Source: DASZZX01 sp036260415
GTDB lineage: Bacteria > Actinomycetota > Nitriliruptoria > Nitriliruptorales > JAHWKO01
NCBI GenBank assembly: GCA_036260415.1
Contig: DASZZX010000100.1
Span: forward strand, 1-5,713
Direction of reading: 5' to 3'
Length of the DNA: 5,713 nucleotides
A program made the position numbers and the translations under genes. Shown one piece after another: positions 1 through 5,336 of this stretch (position 1 is its first letter; every line of letters begins with the position of its first letter). Below the pieces are notes generated by a model. It saw nothing but the letters and a program-made list of their open reading frames with translations. It ran no database searches and had not been told where the DNA came from.

Positions 1-997
1 CGACCACGCCGGCGTGCAGGGCCGCGGAACCGGCCAACCGCCCGCCGGCGTCCAGCACCCAGCGGCGGCGGCCGGTCGCCGACTCGATCGCTGCGAGGGT
101 CCCGTCGGTCGCGCCGACGTGCACCCGGTGATCGTGCGCGACCGGGCCGCCGGGGGCGCCGCCTCCGCGCGGCAGGTAGCGCCACGCGAAGCTGCCGCTC
201 GCGGCGGTCACCGCGAAGACGCCGCGTTGCTCGGTGAAGACCACCAGCGACGGAGTCGCGACGGGGGAGGCGCCCGGGTCGGGACGCAGGCGTGTGCGCC
301 ACCGCATCCGGCCTCGCTCGAGGTCCAGTGCCACGACCTCCTCCCCGGTGCCGAGGTAGACGCGCGGGGCACCGGCGGACGGGTTGGGCGCGGGTTGCAC
401 GACGCTCACCGCCGGGGCGGTCTGCACCCCCCGGCCGGGAGCGAACCGCCACGCCAGCACGCCGTCGGCGGCGTCGAGGACCGTGAGCGGGCCGTCGAGC
501 GTCGCCGCCACGACCCGCCCGGCGGTCACGACAGGTGGCGGCCACGGGGACAGCGGTGGGTCGGGAGGCGCCGTCGGAGACGGCGGGGGGGCGGTGACCT
601 CGTCGAGGACCCCGTCCGTGCCGGAGGGTGGGTGCGCGTCCGGCCTCGGCAGCGTCACCGTCCAGGCGACACCGGTCAGGTCCGAGACGCCGCCTGGTCC
701 GTGGGACGACCGGAGGCCACCGACGGCGACCCCCGCGATCACCGCGAGGACCAGCGCTGCGATCCCCGCACCCACGCCCCGGGTGCGTCCCCGCCGGGGC
801 CGACCAGCCGACGTCCCAGCCTGGCGTCGGGACGTCGGTGTGCGCCGTGCGGTCGGGGCCGGGTCAGCGGGCCCGGGTCGAGCAGCCGGTGGGCTCCTCC
901 GCCGTCGCCGCTCCCGCCGCGGGGGCATCAGCGCGCCGCATTCACCGCAGAAGCGTGCGGACGATGCCGCGGTGGCGCCGCACACCGGACAGCGCAC
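1..997 (-). CDS. Zinc-ribbon, single-pass membrane protein with PQQ-like beta-propeller (3' end outside window)
   Basis: This is a 332-codon open frame on the minus strand running off the left edge. Visible domains in order: a zinc ribbon at residues 3-20 (C3-x2-C6 and C17-x2-C20, each pair followed by G); a Pro/Arg-rich linker at about 24-73; a hydrophobic helix at about 74-95; a Pro-rich stalk; then, from about 161, four PQQ-type repeat units with the usual 'V.....G.L.ALD...G...WR' pattern, for example VHVGATDGTLAAIESATGRR. The topology suggests a cytoplasmic zinc ribbon and an extracellular propeller, like the BamB or WD40/PQQ sensor families. Its ligand and partner are unknown. I chose the GTG at 997 because GGAG lies 5 nt upstream (1006-1003) and the zinc ribbon begins two residues later. 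An upstream in-frame GTG would add an Arg-rich stretch with no support. Domain calls are firm; the function is inference. Confidence 0.85.
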   Translation of the reverse strand, partial: MRCPVCGATAASSARFCGECGALMPPRRERRRRRSPPAARPGPADPAPTARRTPTSRRQAGTSAGRPRRGRTRGVGAGIAALVLAVIAGVAVGGLRSSHGPGGVSDLTGVAWTVTLPRPDAHPPSGTDGVLDEVTAPPPSPTAPPDPPLSPWPPPVVTAGRVVAATLDGPLTVLDAADGVLAWRFAPGRGVQTAPAVSVVQPAPNPSAGAPRVYLGTGEEVVALDLERGRMRWRTRLRPDPGASPVATPSLVVFTEQRGVFAVTAASGSFAWRYLPRGGGAPGGPVAHDHRVHVGATDGTLAAIESATGRRRWVLDAGGRLAGSAALHAGVV

Positions 998-1078
998 CCC
1001 GTCTCCGATCGGCCAGCCCGCCAGCCAACCACAGCCGCCACCGACGAGCCGGGCGGACTCGCGACGCCGTCCAGTCCG

Positions 1079-1124
1079 GATCGTGCGTGCTGCCGGTCGC
1101 CGGTGACCGCGAGGACGCACGATC
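1079..1124. repeat. 10-bp perfect inverted repeat with a nested 5-bp stem
   Basis: GATCGTGCGT at 1079-1088 is the exact reverse complement of ACGCACGATC at 1115-1124. Inside the 26-nt spacer, CGGTC (1094-1098) pairs with GACCG (1105-1109). It lies in the 172-bp gap ahead of the zinc-ribbon/propeller gene, and its right arm overlaps the candidate -10 element there. It could be an operator or a 5'-leader hairpin. In DNA this rich in GC some stems arise by chance, but a 10-bp perfect arm is longer than most here. Confidence 0.45.
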
Positions 1125-1147
1125 GAGAAGGGCTGGTGACACGTTCC
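1122..1147 (-). promoter_or_regulatory. Candidate ECF-sigma-type promoter for the propeller gene
   Basis: On the minus strand, GGAAC (1147-1143) is followed after exactly 17 nt by CGAT (1125-1122). This resembles the GGAAC/CGTT consensus of several actinobacterial ECF sigma factors, with one mismatch in the -10. Transcription would start near 1115 and give a leader of roughly 120 nt before the GTG at 997. GGAAC alone occurs several times in the window, so this is a weak prediction that gains some weight from the similar element upstream of the WhiB gene. Confidence 0.3.
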
Positions 1148-1149
1148 AG

Positions 1150-1172
1150 TGAGGGCCCGGCGACGGCCCTCA
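1150..1172 (-). terminator. Candidate hairpin terminator of the WhiB gene
   Basis: TGAGGGCC (1150-1157) pairs perfectly with GGCCCTCA (1165-1172) around a 7-nt loop. On the minus strand the stem starts exactly at the WhiB gene's TGA stop codon. No T-tract follows, which is usual for high-GC actinobacterial terminators. It could instead act as a 3'-end stabilising structure. Confidence 0.45.
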
Positions 1173-1478
1173 GGCGGCGTGACCCGCCCGCTTGCGACGT
1201 TCCCGCGCCTCGCGCTCCCGCCGACGGATGTCGCGGATCAACGTGCGCCGGTCCGACTCCATCATGCCGCCCCAGATCCCGTACATCTCACGGTGGCGGA
1301 TGGCGTACTCGAGGCACTCCTGACGGACCTCACACCTCGCGCAGTACTCGAGCGCCTCCTGCTGATCCTGCTCCTCCACCGAGAAGAACATCTCGACGTT
1401 GGCGCCGCTGCACGCGGCGCGTTCCTCCCAGGGCTCCCCCGTCTGGAGGCGTGCGGCGAAGGTGTCGATGGACGCCAA
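1170..1478 (-). CDS. WhiB-family iron-sulfur transcription regulator
   Basis: This 102-aa protein has the full WhiB signature. Four cysteines (C23, C46, C49, C55; spacing C-x22-C-x2-C-x5-C) would ligate a [4Fe-4S] cluster. They are followed by the G-I-W-G-G turn (67-71) that contacts the sigma-factor domain in studied members, and then by a strongly basic C-terminal tail (R77 to about R97) expected to bind DNA. The family is restricted to Actinomycetota and their phages, and its members act with the primary sigma factor in redox, developmental or stress responses. Which paralogue (WhiB1 to WhiB7 type) this is cannot be settled by eye. The start is TTG at 1478, supported by GGAAGG (1492-1487) 8 nt upstream; no better in-frame start is visible. 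The gene is monocistronic, with its own promoter candidate and a hairpin at the stop. Confidence 0.95.
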   Translation of the reverse strand: MASIDTFAARLQTGEPWEERAACSGANVEMFFSVEEQDQQEALEYCARCEVRQECLEYAIRHREMYGIWGGMMESDRRTLIRDIRRREREARERRKRAGHAA

Positions 1479-1536
1479 GCTGTTGGCCTTCCGTCGTCGG
1501 TCAGGTGGGGACGCGTCTCGTTGCGGGGGCGGTCAT

Positions 1537-1553
1537 CGCGGGTCGGTCCCGCG
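1537..1553. other. Small hairpin in the WhiB gene leader
   Basis: CGCGGG (1537-1542) and CCCGCG (1548-1553) form a perfect 6-bp stem with a 5-nt loop. It falls between the predicted transcription start and the TTG start of the WhiB gene, so it would be in the mRNA leader. It could be incidental given the base composition. Confidence 0.25.
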
Positions 1554-1564
1554 TCCGGGTCGCA

Positions 1565-1576
1565 CGGTCCGGACCG
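1565..1576. promoter_or_regulatory. 12-bp perfect palindrome, possible operator downstream of the WhiB promoter
   Basis: CGGTCCGGACCG is its own reverse complement. It sits about 10 to 20 nt downstream of the transcription start expected from the ECF-like promoter, a position where a bound dimer would block transcription. A palindrome of this length is not rare by chance in GC-rich DNA, so the location is the main argument. Confidence 0.25.
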
Positions 1577-1591
1577 CGCTGCTTCCATGAA

Positions 1592-1617
1592 AACGGCTCC
1601 CACCGGACAGGTGTTCC
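1592..1617 (-). promoter_or_regulatory. Candidate ECF-sigma-type promoter for the WhiB gene
   Basis: On the minus strand, GGAAC (1617-1613) and CGTT (1595-1592) are separated by exactly 17 nt, matching the GGAAC-N(16-18)-CGTT pattern known for SigE/SigH-like ECF factors of actinobacteria. The -10 is followed by TTC in an otherwise GC-rich gap, which also suggests a functional site. Transcription would begin near 1585 and give a leader of about 107 nt. Confidence 0.45.
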
Positions 1618-1700
1618 AGCCGTTCGTCCAACGTTCGGCCCGACAGCCCTGCCTGCGCGCGCGTTCAGCGCACGGAGGGCCTGTTCGTCCCGGGCCGGCG

Positions 1701-1732
1701 GGCGCTGCGTGATCGCGATGTCGCGCAGCGTC
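1701..1732 (-). terminator. Candidate hairpin downstream of mutM
   Basis: CGCTGCG (1703-1709) pairs with CGCAGCG (1724-1730), and G1701/C1732 can extend the stem. The 14-nt spacer contains the palindrome ATCGCGAT. It starts about 30 nt after the mutM stop codon, where a terminator would be expected. There is no T-tract. Confidence 0.3.
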
Positions 1733-1763
1733 ACCGCGGTGGCCGGCCGCCCTCCCGGGTGCC

Positions 1764-2555
1764 TCAGCGCCGCTGACACGCCGGGCAGTAGGTGGTGCCT
1801 CGCTGCGCGATCACCACCCGGCGCAGTGGGGCGCCGCAGCGACGGCAGGGCGAACCGGCCCGGCCGTAAGCCTGCAGGAAGTCGGCGTTGCGACCACTCT
1901 GGCCGTTGACCATGCGGTAATCACGGAACGTGGTGCCCTCCCGCTCGACCGCCTGGGTCAGCACCTCGCGGATGGCCCGGTGCAGCTCGCGGGCGCGCCC
2001 CCGACCCACCCGGCGTGAGCCCGGGTGGATCCGGGCCGTCCACAACGCCTCGTCCGCGTAGATGTTGCCGATGCCGGCCACCAGCCGCTGGGCGAGCAGG
2101 GCCGCCTTGACGGGGGCGCGCGTGGCGGCGAGCGCGGCTGCGAACCGGTCGCGGTCGAACCCGTCCGTCAGGGGCTCGGGCCCGAGACGCGCGAGCGTGG
2201 GGATGGCGCTGTGGTCGCCGGCCGCCACTACCGCGAGTCGCCCGAAACGGCGCGGGTCGCGGTAGATCAGCGTCCGGCCGTCGTCGAGCTGCAGCCGCGC
2301 CCGCGTGTGGTCCTCGGCCGCGGCGAAGCGCAGCGAGCCGGTCATGCCCAGGTGCACCACGAGCTCGCGGTGCTGGTCCAGCGGGCAGAGCAGGTACTTG
2401 CCGCGTCGGCCCACGCCCAGGATCGAGCGTCCCACGAGGAGGTGCAGGTCCAGGAAGCGCCGCTGCGGCTCGTGGTCCAGCGACGTGACGCGCCGCCCGA
2501 TCAGTTCCGGCTCGAGCTGGCGGCGGATCGACTCGACCTCTGGCAGCTCGGGCAT
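1764..2555 (-). CDS. mutM: Formamidopyrimidine-DNA glycosylase (Fpg/MutM)
   Basis: This 263-aa bifunctional DNA glycosylase/AP lyase removes 8-oxoguanine and formamidopyrimidines in base-excision repair. All key elements are visible. P2 (the catalytic N-terminal proline after Met removal) and E3 lie in the invariant PELPEVE start, and the conserved lysine is K53 in GRRGKYLL. H68-L-G-M71, R102 and F104 (the DPRRFG motif) match the residues that fill the lesion gap in E. coli Fpg. The helix-two-turn-helix motif carries N164 in GIGNIYADE. A C-terminal zinc finger (C237, C240, C257, C260) carries the conserved R252. The length matches the usual 265-290 aa. The frame stays open upstream to about 3020, but the family's absolute need for an N-terminal Pro-Glu fixes the start at ATG 2555. 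No Shine-Dalgarno sequence precedes it, so the mRNA may be leaderless. It is divergent from the DUF309 operon. Confidence 0.97.
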   Translation of the reverse strand: MPELPEVESIRRQLEPELIGRRVTSLDHEPQRRFLDLHLLVGRSILGVGRRGKYLLCPLDQHRELVVHLGMTGSLRFAAAEDHTRARLQLDDGRTLIYRDPRRFGRLAVVAAGDHSAIPTLARLGPEPLTDGFDRDRFAAALAATRAPVKAALLAQRLVAGIGNIYADEALWTARIHPGSRRVGRGRARELHRAIREVLTQAVEREGTTFRDYRMVNGQSGRNADFLQAYGRAGSPCRRCGAPLRRVVIAQRGTTYCPACQRR

Positions 2556-2561
2556 GGCCGG

Positions 2562-2567
2562 AGGGTA
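2562..2567 (-). promoter_or_regulatory. Possible -10 element for a leaderless mutM mRNA
   Basis: On the minus strand TACCCT ends 6 nt before the mutM ATG. It matches the TANNNT core of actinobacterial -10 elements and would place transcription initiation at or near the A of the ATG. This fits the absence of a purine-rich ribosome-binding site. No convincing -35 is visible. Confidence 0.3.
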
Positions 2568-2618
2568 GCTTCGGTCGGGACGCCGCAGCACCGTGGGTAG
2601 CCTGTCAGCAGCCGCGTC

Positions 2619-2626
2619 GAGGGGAG
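2619..2626 (+). promoter_or_regulatory. Ribosome-binding site of the DUF309 gene
   Basis: GAGGGGAG lies 4 nt before the GTG at 2631 and decides that start codon. The promoter for this gene must lie in the 75-bp divergent gap shared with mutM, where I see no clear consensus on the plus strand. Confidence 0.7.
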
Positions 2627-2630
2627 CAGC

Positions 2631-3176
2631 GTGGGTAACGGGCAACGCGGTGTGGTCTCGTACGAGCGCGACCGCGACGAGCGCGGCCGTCCCGCCAACG
2701 CCCGTCCCCGCGACCGTCTGGGTCGGCCGCTGCCGCGGGGAGCACGCCCCGAGCTGACCATCGAGGAGTACTCGTTCGACGACCCGGACCAGGCGCTGGC
2801 CAAGGCACGGGAGCTGTGGGACGAGCAGCGTTTCTTCGAGGCCCACGAAGTGCTGGAGGACGTGTGGCACGCGGCCCCCGAGGAGGACCGCCTCTTCTGG
2901 CAGGGGGTGATCCAGGTCGCGGTCGGCTGCTGTCACCACCAGCGCGGCAACGTGCACGGGACCGTGGCGCTGCTGCGCAAGGCGGCCGCCAAGCTCGCCG
3001 CCTACCCCGACGTCCACCACGGGATCGACGTGGAGCAGCTGCGGGTGTTCGCCGAGGGGGCGGCCGCCGCGGTCGAGGAGGCCCAGGAGATCTTCGACAT
3101 CGGCTACCCGGACCTCCCGACCATGGCCAGCGGACCGTGGTTCGCCACCGATCCGTGCCAGGTGCGCTGGCGGTGA
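2631..3176 (+). CDS. DUF309 domain-containing protein
   Basis: This 181-aa protein carries a DUF309 (YpuF/TTHA0068-like) all-helical domain over roughly residues 53-140. The recognisable motif is F68-F-E-A-H-E-V-L-E-D-V-W, followed by the FWQGVIQVAVG helix and the H-H-Q-R-G-N segment ending in LLRKAAAKLAAYP. The conserved Glu and His residues of the family (E70, H72, E73 here) could form a metal or catalytic site, but no biochemical function is established. The N-terminal 40 residues are Arg-rich and contain an 'R-x-N-A-R-P-R-D-x-L-G-R-P-L-P' stretch that, from memory, is typical of actinobacterial members; this supports the GTG start at 2631 with its strong ribosome-binding site. It is the first gene of an apparent four-gene operon, and its TGA overlaps the next gene's GTG. 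Confidence 0.9.
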   Translation: MGNGQRGVVSYERDRDERGRPANARPRDRLGRPLPRGARPELTIEEYSFDDPDQALAKARELWDEQRFFEAHEVLEDVWHAAPEEDRLFWQGVIQVAVGCCHHQRGNVHGTVALLRKAAAKLAAYPDVHHGIDVEQLRVFAEGAAAAVEEAQEIFDIGYPDLPTMASGPWFATDPCQVRWR

Positions 3177-3457
3177 GCCCGCGGGGCGGTGACAACGCCC
3201 GAGCGGAACTCCTGCGCGGTCTGGAGGTAGGCCACCGCTTCCGCTGCAGCGCCTGCGGCAACGTCACCCGCTTCGACGTGGTGGAGGCGGCCCGCACGCG
3301 TCGCTACCACCATTTCGATCTCGGCGGGGTCGGTCGCGTGGAGGAGGAGGACGTACTGGACCGCCGTGTCGAGTCGGTGACGTGTCGTTGGTGCGGGCGC
3401 GACGACGCGGTGGTGGTGGAAGCGGCCCCGGCGACAGCGGTGGGCGACGAGGTCTGA
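3173..3457 (+). CDS. Small double-CxxC (zinc-ribbon-like) protein of unknown function
   Basis: This 94-aa protein has two CxxC pairs: C25-S-A-C28 followed by G-N, and C71-R-W-C74 followed by G. They flank an acidic/aromatic middle (RYHHFDLGG, then VEEEDVLDRRVE). This looks like a discontinuous zinc ribbon in which each pair forms one knuckle. I recognise the pattern only as a conserved actinobacterial hypothetical protein and cannot name a function. The GTG at 3173 overlaps the upstream stop as GTGA, a classic translational-coupling arrangement. There is no strong ribosome-binding site, which fits coupling. The overlap makes co-expression with the DUF309 protein very likely. Confidence 0.8.
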   Translation: MSPRGGDNARAELLRGLEVGHRFRCSACGNVTRFDVVEAARTRRYHHFDLGGVGRVEEEDVLDRRVESVTCRWCGRDDAVVVEAAPATAVGDEV

Positions 3458-3488
3458 CCCGGGCCCCGGTCGGATCCGTGGACGCTGC

Positions 3489-3495
3489 GGGGAGG
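3489..3495 (+). promoter_or_regulatory. Ribosome-binding site supporting the GTG 3501 start
   Basis: GGGGAGG ends 5 nt before GTG 3501, an almost ideal Shine-Dalgarno match and spacing. It is the main reason to prefer this start over ATG 3561 for the membrane protein. Confidence 0.5.
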
Positions 3496-3500
3496 CTCGA

Positions 3501-3959
3501 GTGCGCCCGTCCCTCCCGGCGCCGGTGTGCGCCGGACCGGTGGCCTGTACCTTGCCTGCCATGGCCGGGCGGCGCGAAGTGTGGATCCGCGTCGGGATGT
3601 TGCTGGGCGCCTCCGTCGTGGGTCTGACCATCACGTGGTCCGTGCTGGCACGGCGCCGTGGCGTGGCGATCGGCCCGGACGGTGTCGTGGACAGCATGCG
3701 GACCCAACGCATCGGCAGCATCGCCGACCGTGGCAAGGGAGGTCTGGCGATCGACATCGAACTCCTGCGCAGCACGGAGGGTGACGTCGAGCCGGTCGTG
3801 GAGTACCTCACCTACATCCAGTCCCGACGTGGCGTGGAGGAGCACCTGCTGTTCATCCGCCAGGAGGACATCGACGCGATCGCCGCGCTCGAGGGACAGG
3901 AGACGGACGCCTTCCTGGAGCGCCTCCAGCACCTCGGCGTCGTGATCTCGAACAACTGA
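3501..3959 (+). CDS. Small single-pass membrane protein of unknown function
   Basis: From GTG 3501 the product is 152 aa; from ATG 3561 it is 132 aa. One hydrophobic helix (residues 29-50 of the longer form, IRVGMLLGASVVGL onward) is bounded by R24/R25 and by R51-R53. It is followed by a soluble region of about 100 residues that is rich in acidic residues and predicted alpha/beta, and that ends near LGVVISNN. No cysteines or known catalytic motif occur in the soluble part. I do not recognise the family. The start is ambiguous: GTG 3501 has a strong ribosome-binding site, while ATG 3561 would remove a Pro/Cys-containing 20-residue leader of unconvincing composition and has TACCTT 7 nt upstream, compatible with leaderless transcription. 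The stop is 2 nt before the NYN gene, so the two are almost certainly co-translated. Confidence 0.8.
   Translation: MRPSLPAPVCAGPVACTLPAMAGRREVWIRVGMLLGASVVGLTITWSVLARRRGVAIGPDGVVDSMRTQRIGSIADRGKGGLAIDIELLRSTEGDVEPVVEYLTYIQSRRGVEEHLLFIRQEDIDAIAALEGQETDAFLERLQHLGVVISNN
3548..3553 (+). promoter_or_regulatory. Possible internal -10 element (leaderless alternative start)
   Basis: TACCTT lies 7 nt before ATG 3561 and fits a TANNNT -10 giving a leaderless mRNA for the membrane protein and NYN genes. There is no convincing -35. It competes with the reading in which these genes are transcribed only from the DUF309 promoter. Confidence 0.2.
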
Positions 3960-3961
3960 GG

Positions 3962-5170
3962 GTGGCGGACGGCGAGCGGCCTGCCATCCCGGCCCCCGAC
4001 GCCGCCGTGCTCCAGGATCTGCCACCCGACCAGTGGGCCGTGCTGCTGCGCCACGCCCGGGCCGCCCTCCACCGTCTCGATGAGCACCGGTTGACCGCGC
4101 GCATGGTGCAGCTGCGGGCCGCCCCCACGGGCCGGCTGGCAGGGGGACGGTCCCGTCGCGACCTGTGCCGGCTGCTGGCGGGCGGGGGCGCCCTGTGGCG
4201 GGAGGCGGCCAGCGGGCTGCAACGCGACCCCGAGGCGCGCGACCTCGTGGCCGTGCTCCGCGGCGAGGCCGATCCCCGAACAGCGCCCCAGCCCGGCCCG
4301 GCGGAGCCCGCCCCCGACACCGCCCTCCGTCGCGACCAGCGGCTCCGCGGCCGTCACCGGGAGCTGGTCGACGAACGCGACGCGGCTCGCCGGCGGGTGG
4401 CAGGGCTACAGGCGCGCCTGCAGGCCGAACACGAACGTGCCGCGGAGCTGGAGCGCGAGCTGGCGGAGGCGACCCGCGAACGCGACGACCTCCGTGCCCG
4501 CATGGAGCAGGCGCGCAGCGCTCAGGACCAGGCCGTCGAGCGGGCGCGTCGTCATCGGGAGGCGGAGCTGGCTGAGGCCCGCCGGCAGCTGCGGGCGCTG
4601 CGGCGCCGCGAGGAGGAGCGGCGACTGCGGCGCCAGCGACGGCAGGAGGCGCGCCGCGCGGCGGAACAGCGGGAAGCCGACCAGACCGCTGCCCGCCGCA
4701 AGGGACGCCGCGGCGGCGTGCGCCGCGCCACGCCGGGGCGCCCCAGCCGCCTCCCTCCGGGAGTCGCCCCGGGGACGCTGGAGGCGGCGCAGGCCCTGCT
4801 CGCCCCCGGCCGACGGGTGCTCGTCGACGGCTACAACGTGACGCGGCAGCACCGCGATCATCTGCCCCTCGAGCAGCAGCGCGCGTGGCTCGCCGCACGC
4901 CTCGCTACCCTCGCCGCCCGCACCCGCGTGCGGCCCACCGTCGTGTTCGACGGCGACGCCTCGACTGGCACGCACTTGGCGAGTGCACGCAAGGTCCGGC
5001 TGGAGTTCACCGCCGGGGGCACCGCCGACGACGCCATCGTGGCGGTGGTCGCGTCCCTCCCACCCGACGAGCCGGTGGTGGTCGTCACCGACGACCGGGA
5101 GCTGGCGGAGCGGGTAGCCCGCCTGGGCGCCGACCTGGTCGCCACACGGACCTTGCTGCAGCTGGGCTGA
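3962..5170 (+). CDS. Coiled-coil protein with C-terminal YacP/Rae1-like NYN ribonuclease domain
   Basis: This 402-aa protein has three regions. Residues 1-105 are a helical, Leu/Ala/Arg-rich domain. About 120-250 is a long, highly charged coiled coil dominated by Arg and Glu heptads, ending in a very basic segment (to about 270) that could bind RNA. About 280-402 is an NYN/PIN-like nuclease domain of the YacP type. The domain shows V-D289-G-Y-N292, F-D330-G-D332, A-D356-D357-A and V-T-D377-D378-R-E-L, which supply the acidic residues expected for metal-dependent RNA cleavage. Bacillus Rae1/YacP is about 170 aa and cleaves mRNA in the ribosomal A site; the N-terminal extension makes this protein more than twice as long. 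RNase activity is inferred from the family. The GTG start 2 nt after the upstream stop has only GAGG directly adjoining it, suggesting translational coupling. Confidence 0.9.
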   Translation: MADGERPAIPAPDAAVLQDLPPDQWAVLLRHARAALHRLDEHRLTARMVQLRAAPTGRLAGGRSRRDLCRLLAGGGALWREAASGLQRDPEARDLVAVLRGEADPRTAPQPGPAEPAPDTALRRDQRLRGRHRELVDERDAARRRVAGLQARLQAEHERAAELERELAEATRERDDLRARMEQARSAQDQAVERARRHREAELAEARRQLRALRRREEERRLRRQRRQEARRAAEQREADQTAARRKGRRGGVRRATPGRPSRLPPGVAPGTLEAAQALLAPGRRVLVDGYNVTRQHRDHLPLEQQRAWLAARLATLAARTRVRPTVVFDGDASTGTHLASARKVRLEFTAGGTADDAIVAVVASLPPDEPVVVVTDDRELAERVARLGADLVATRTLLQLG

Positions 5171-5237
5171 ACGCTTATCCCCGGCGTGGTCCGCTGGCGG
5201 GCGACCTTCGCCGAGCCGCTGGCACGTGCAGCCTCTC

Positions 5238-5329
5238 CCGGCAGGGCCGACGATCGGCCCCGGATGTCGGTAGTTGCCCGATGGCCCGTCGACCGGCAGG
5301 ATGCCCCCCACCGCCCGGGCCACCGGCAG
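5238..5329 (+). repeat. Three CCGGCAG copies upstream of the SepH-like gene
   Basis: CCGGCAG occurs at 5238-5244, 5293-5299 and 5323-5329; the last two share ACCGGCAG, 30 nt apart. Spaced copies ahead of a gene could be binding sites, but a GC-rich 7-mer recurs easily by chance. Confidence 0.15.
5244..5260 (+). terminator. Candidate terminator hairpin after the NYN gene
   Basis: GGGCCGA (5244-5250) pairs perfectly with TCGGCCC (5254-5260) around a 3-nt loop, 73 nt after the NYN stop codon. It is the tightest hairpin in the 166-bp gap before the SepH-like gene and a plausible end of the plus-strand operon. No T-tract follows, so it could also be a leader structure of the downstream gene. Confidence 0.4.
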
Positions 5330-5336
5330 AGACAAC

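Noticed and set aside
1479..1763. A small gene or tRNA in the mutM to WhiB gap
   Set aside because: No cloverleaf, no coherent coding frame with a ribosome-binding site. The gap is better explained by a terminator candidate, promoter candidate and leader.
14..1909. A 631-codon open frame on the plus strand
   Set aside because: It lies antisense to the propeller gene, the WhiB gene and the end of mutM, has an Arg/Pro/Gly-rich composition with no recognisable domain, and is the usual long shadow frame of very GC-rich DNA.
2556..3020. Upstream extension of the mutM frame
   Set aside because: The frame is open, but Fpg needs Pro at position 2 for catalysis, so the start must be the ATG at 2555. 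The extension overlaps the DUF309 gene.
2605..3297. A 230-codon minus-strand frame opposite the DUF309 gene
   Set aside because: Arg/Pro-rich shadow of the DUF309 and double-CxxC genes with no domain.
3264..4898. A 544-codon open frame on the minus strand
   Set aside because: It is antisense to the membrane-protein and NYN genes, low in complexity (Arg/Pro/Ala) and without motifs; the plus-strand genes there are convincing.
5301..5336. ATG 5301 as start of the SepH-like gene
   Set aside because: It is in frame, but the only purine-rich sequence (AGG) touches the ATG and the added residues do not match the SepH N-terminus.
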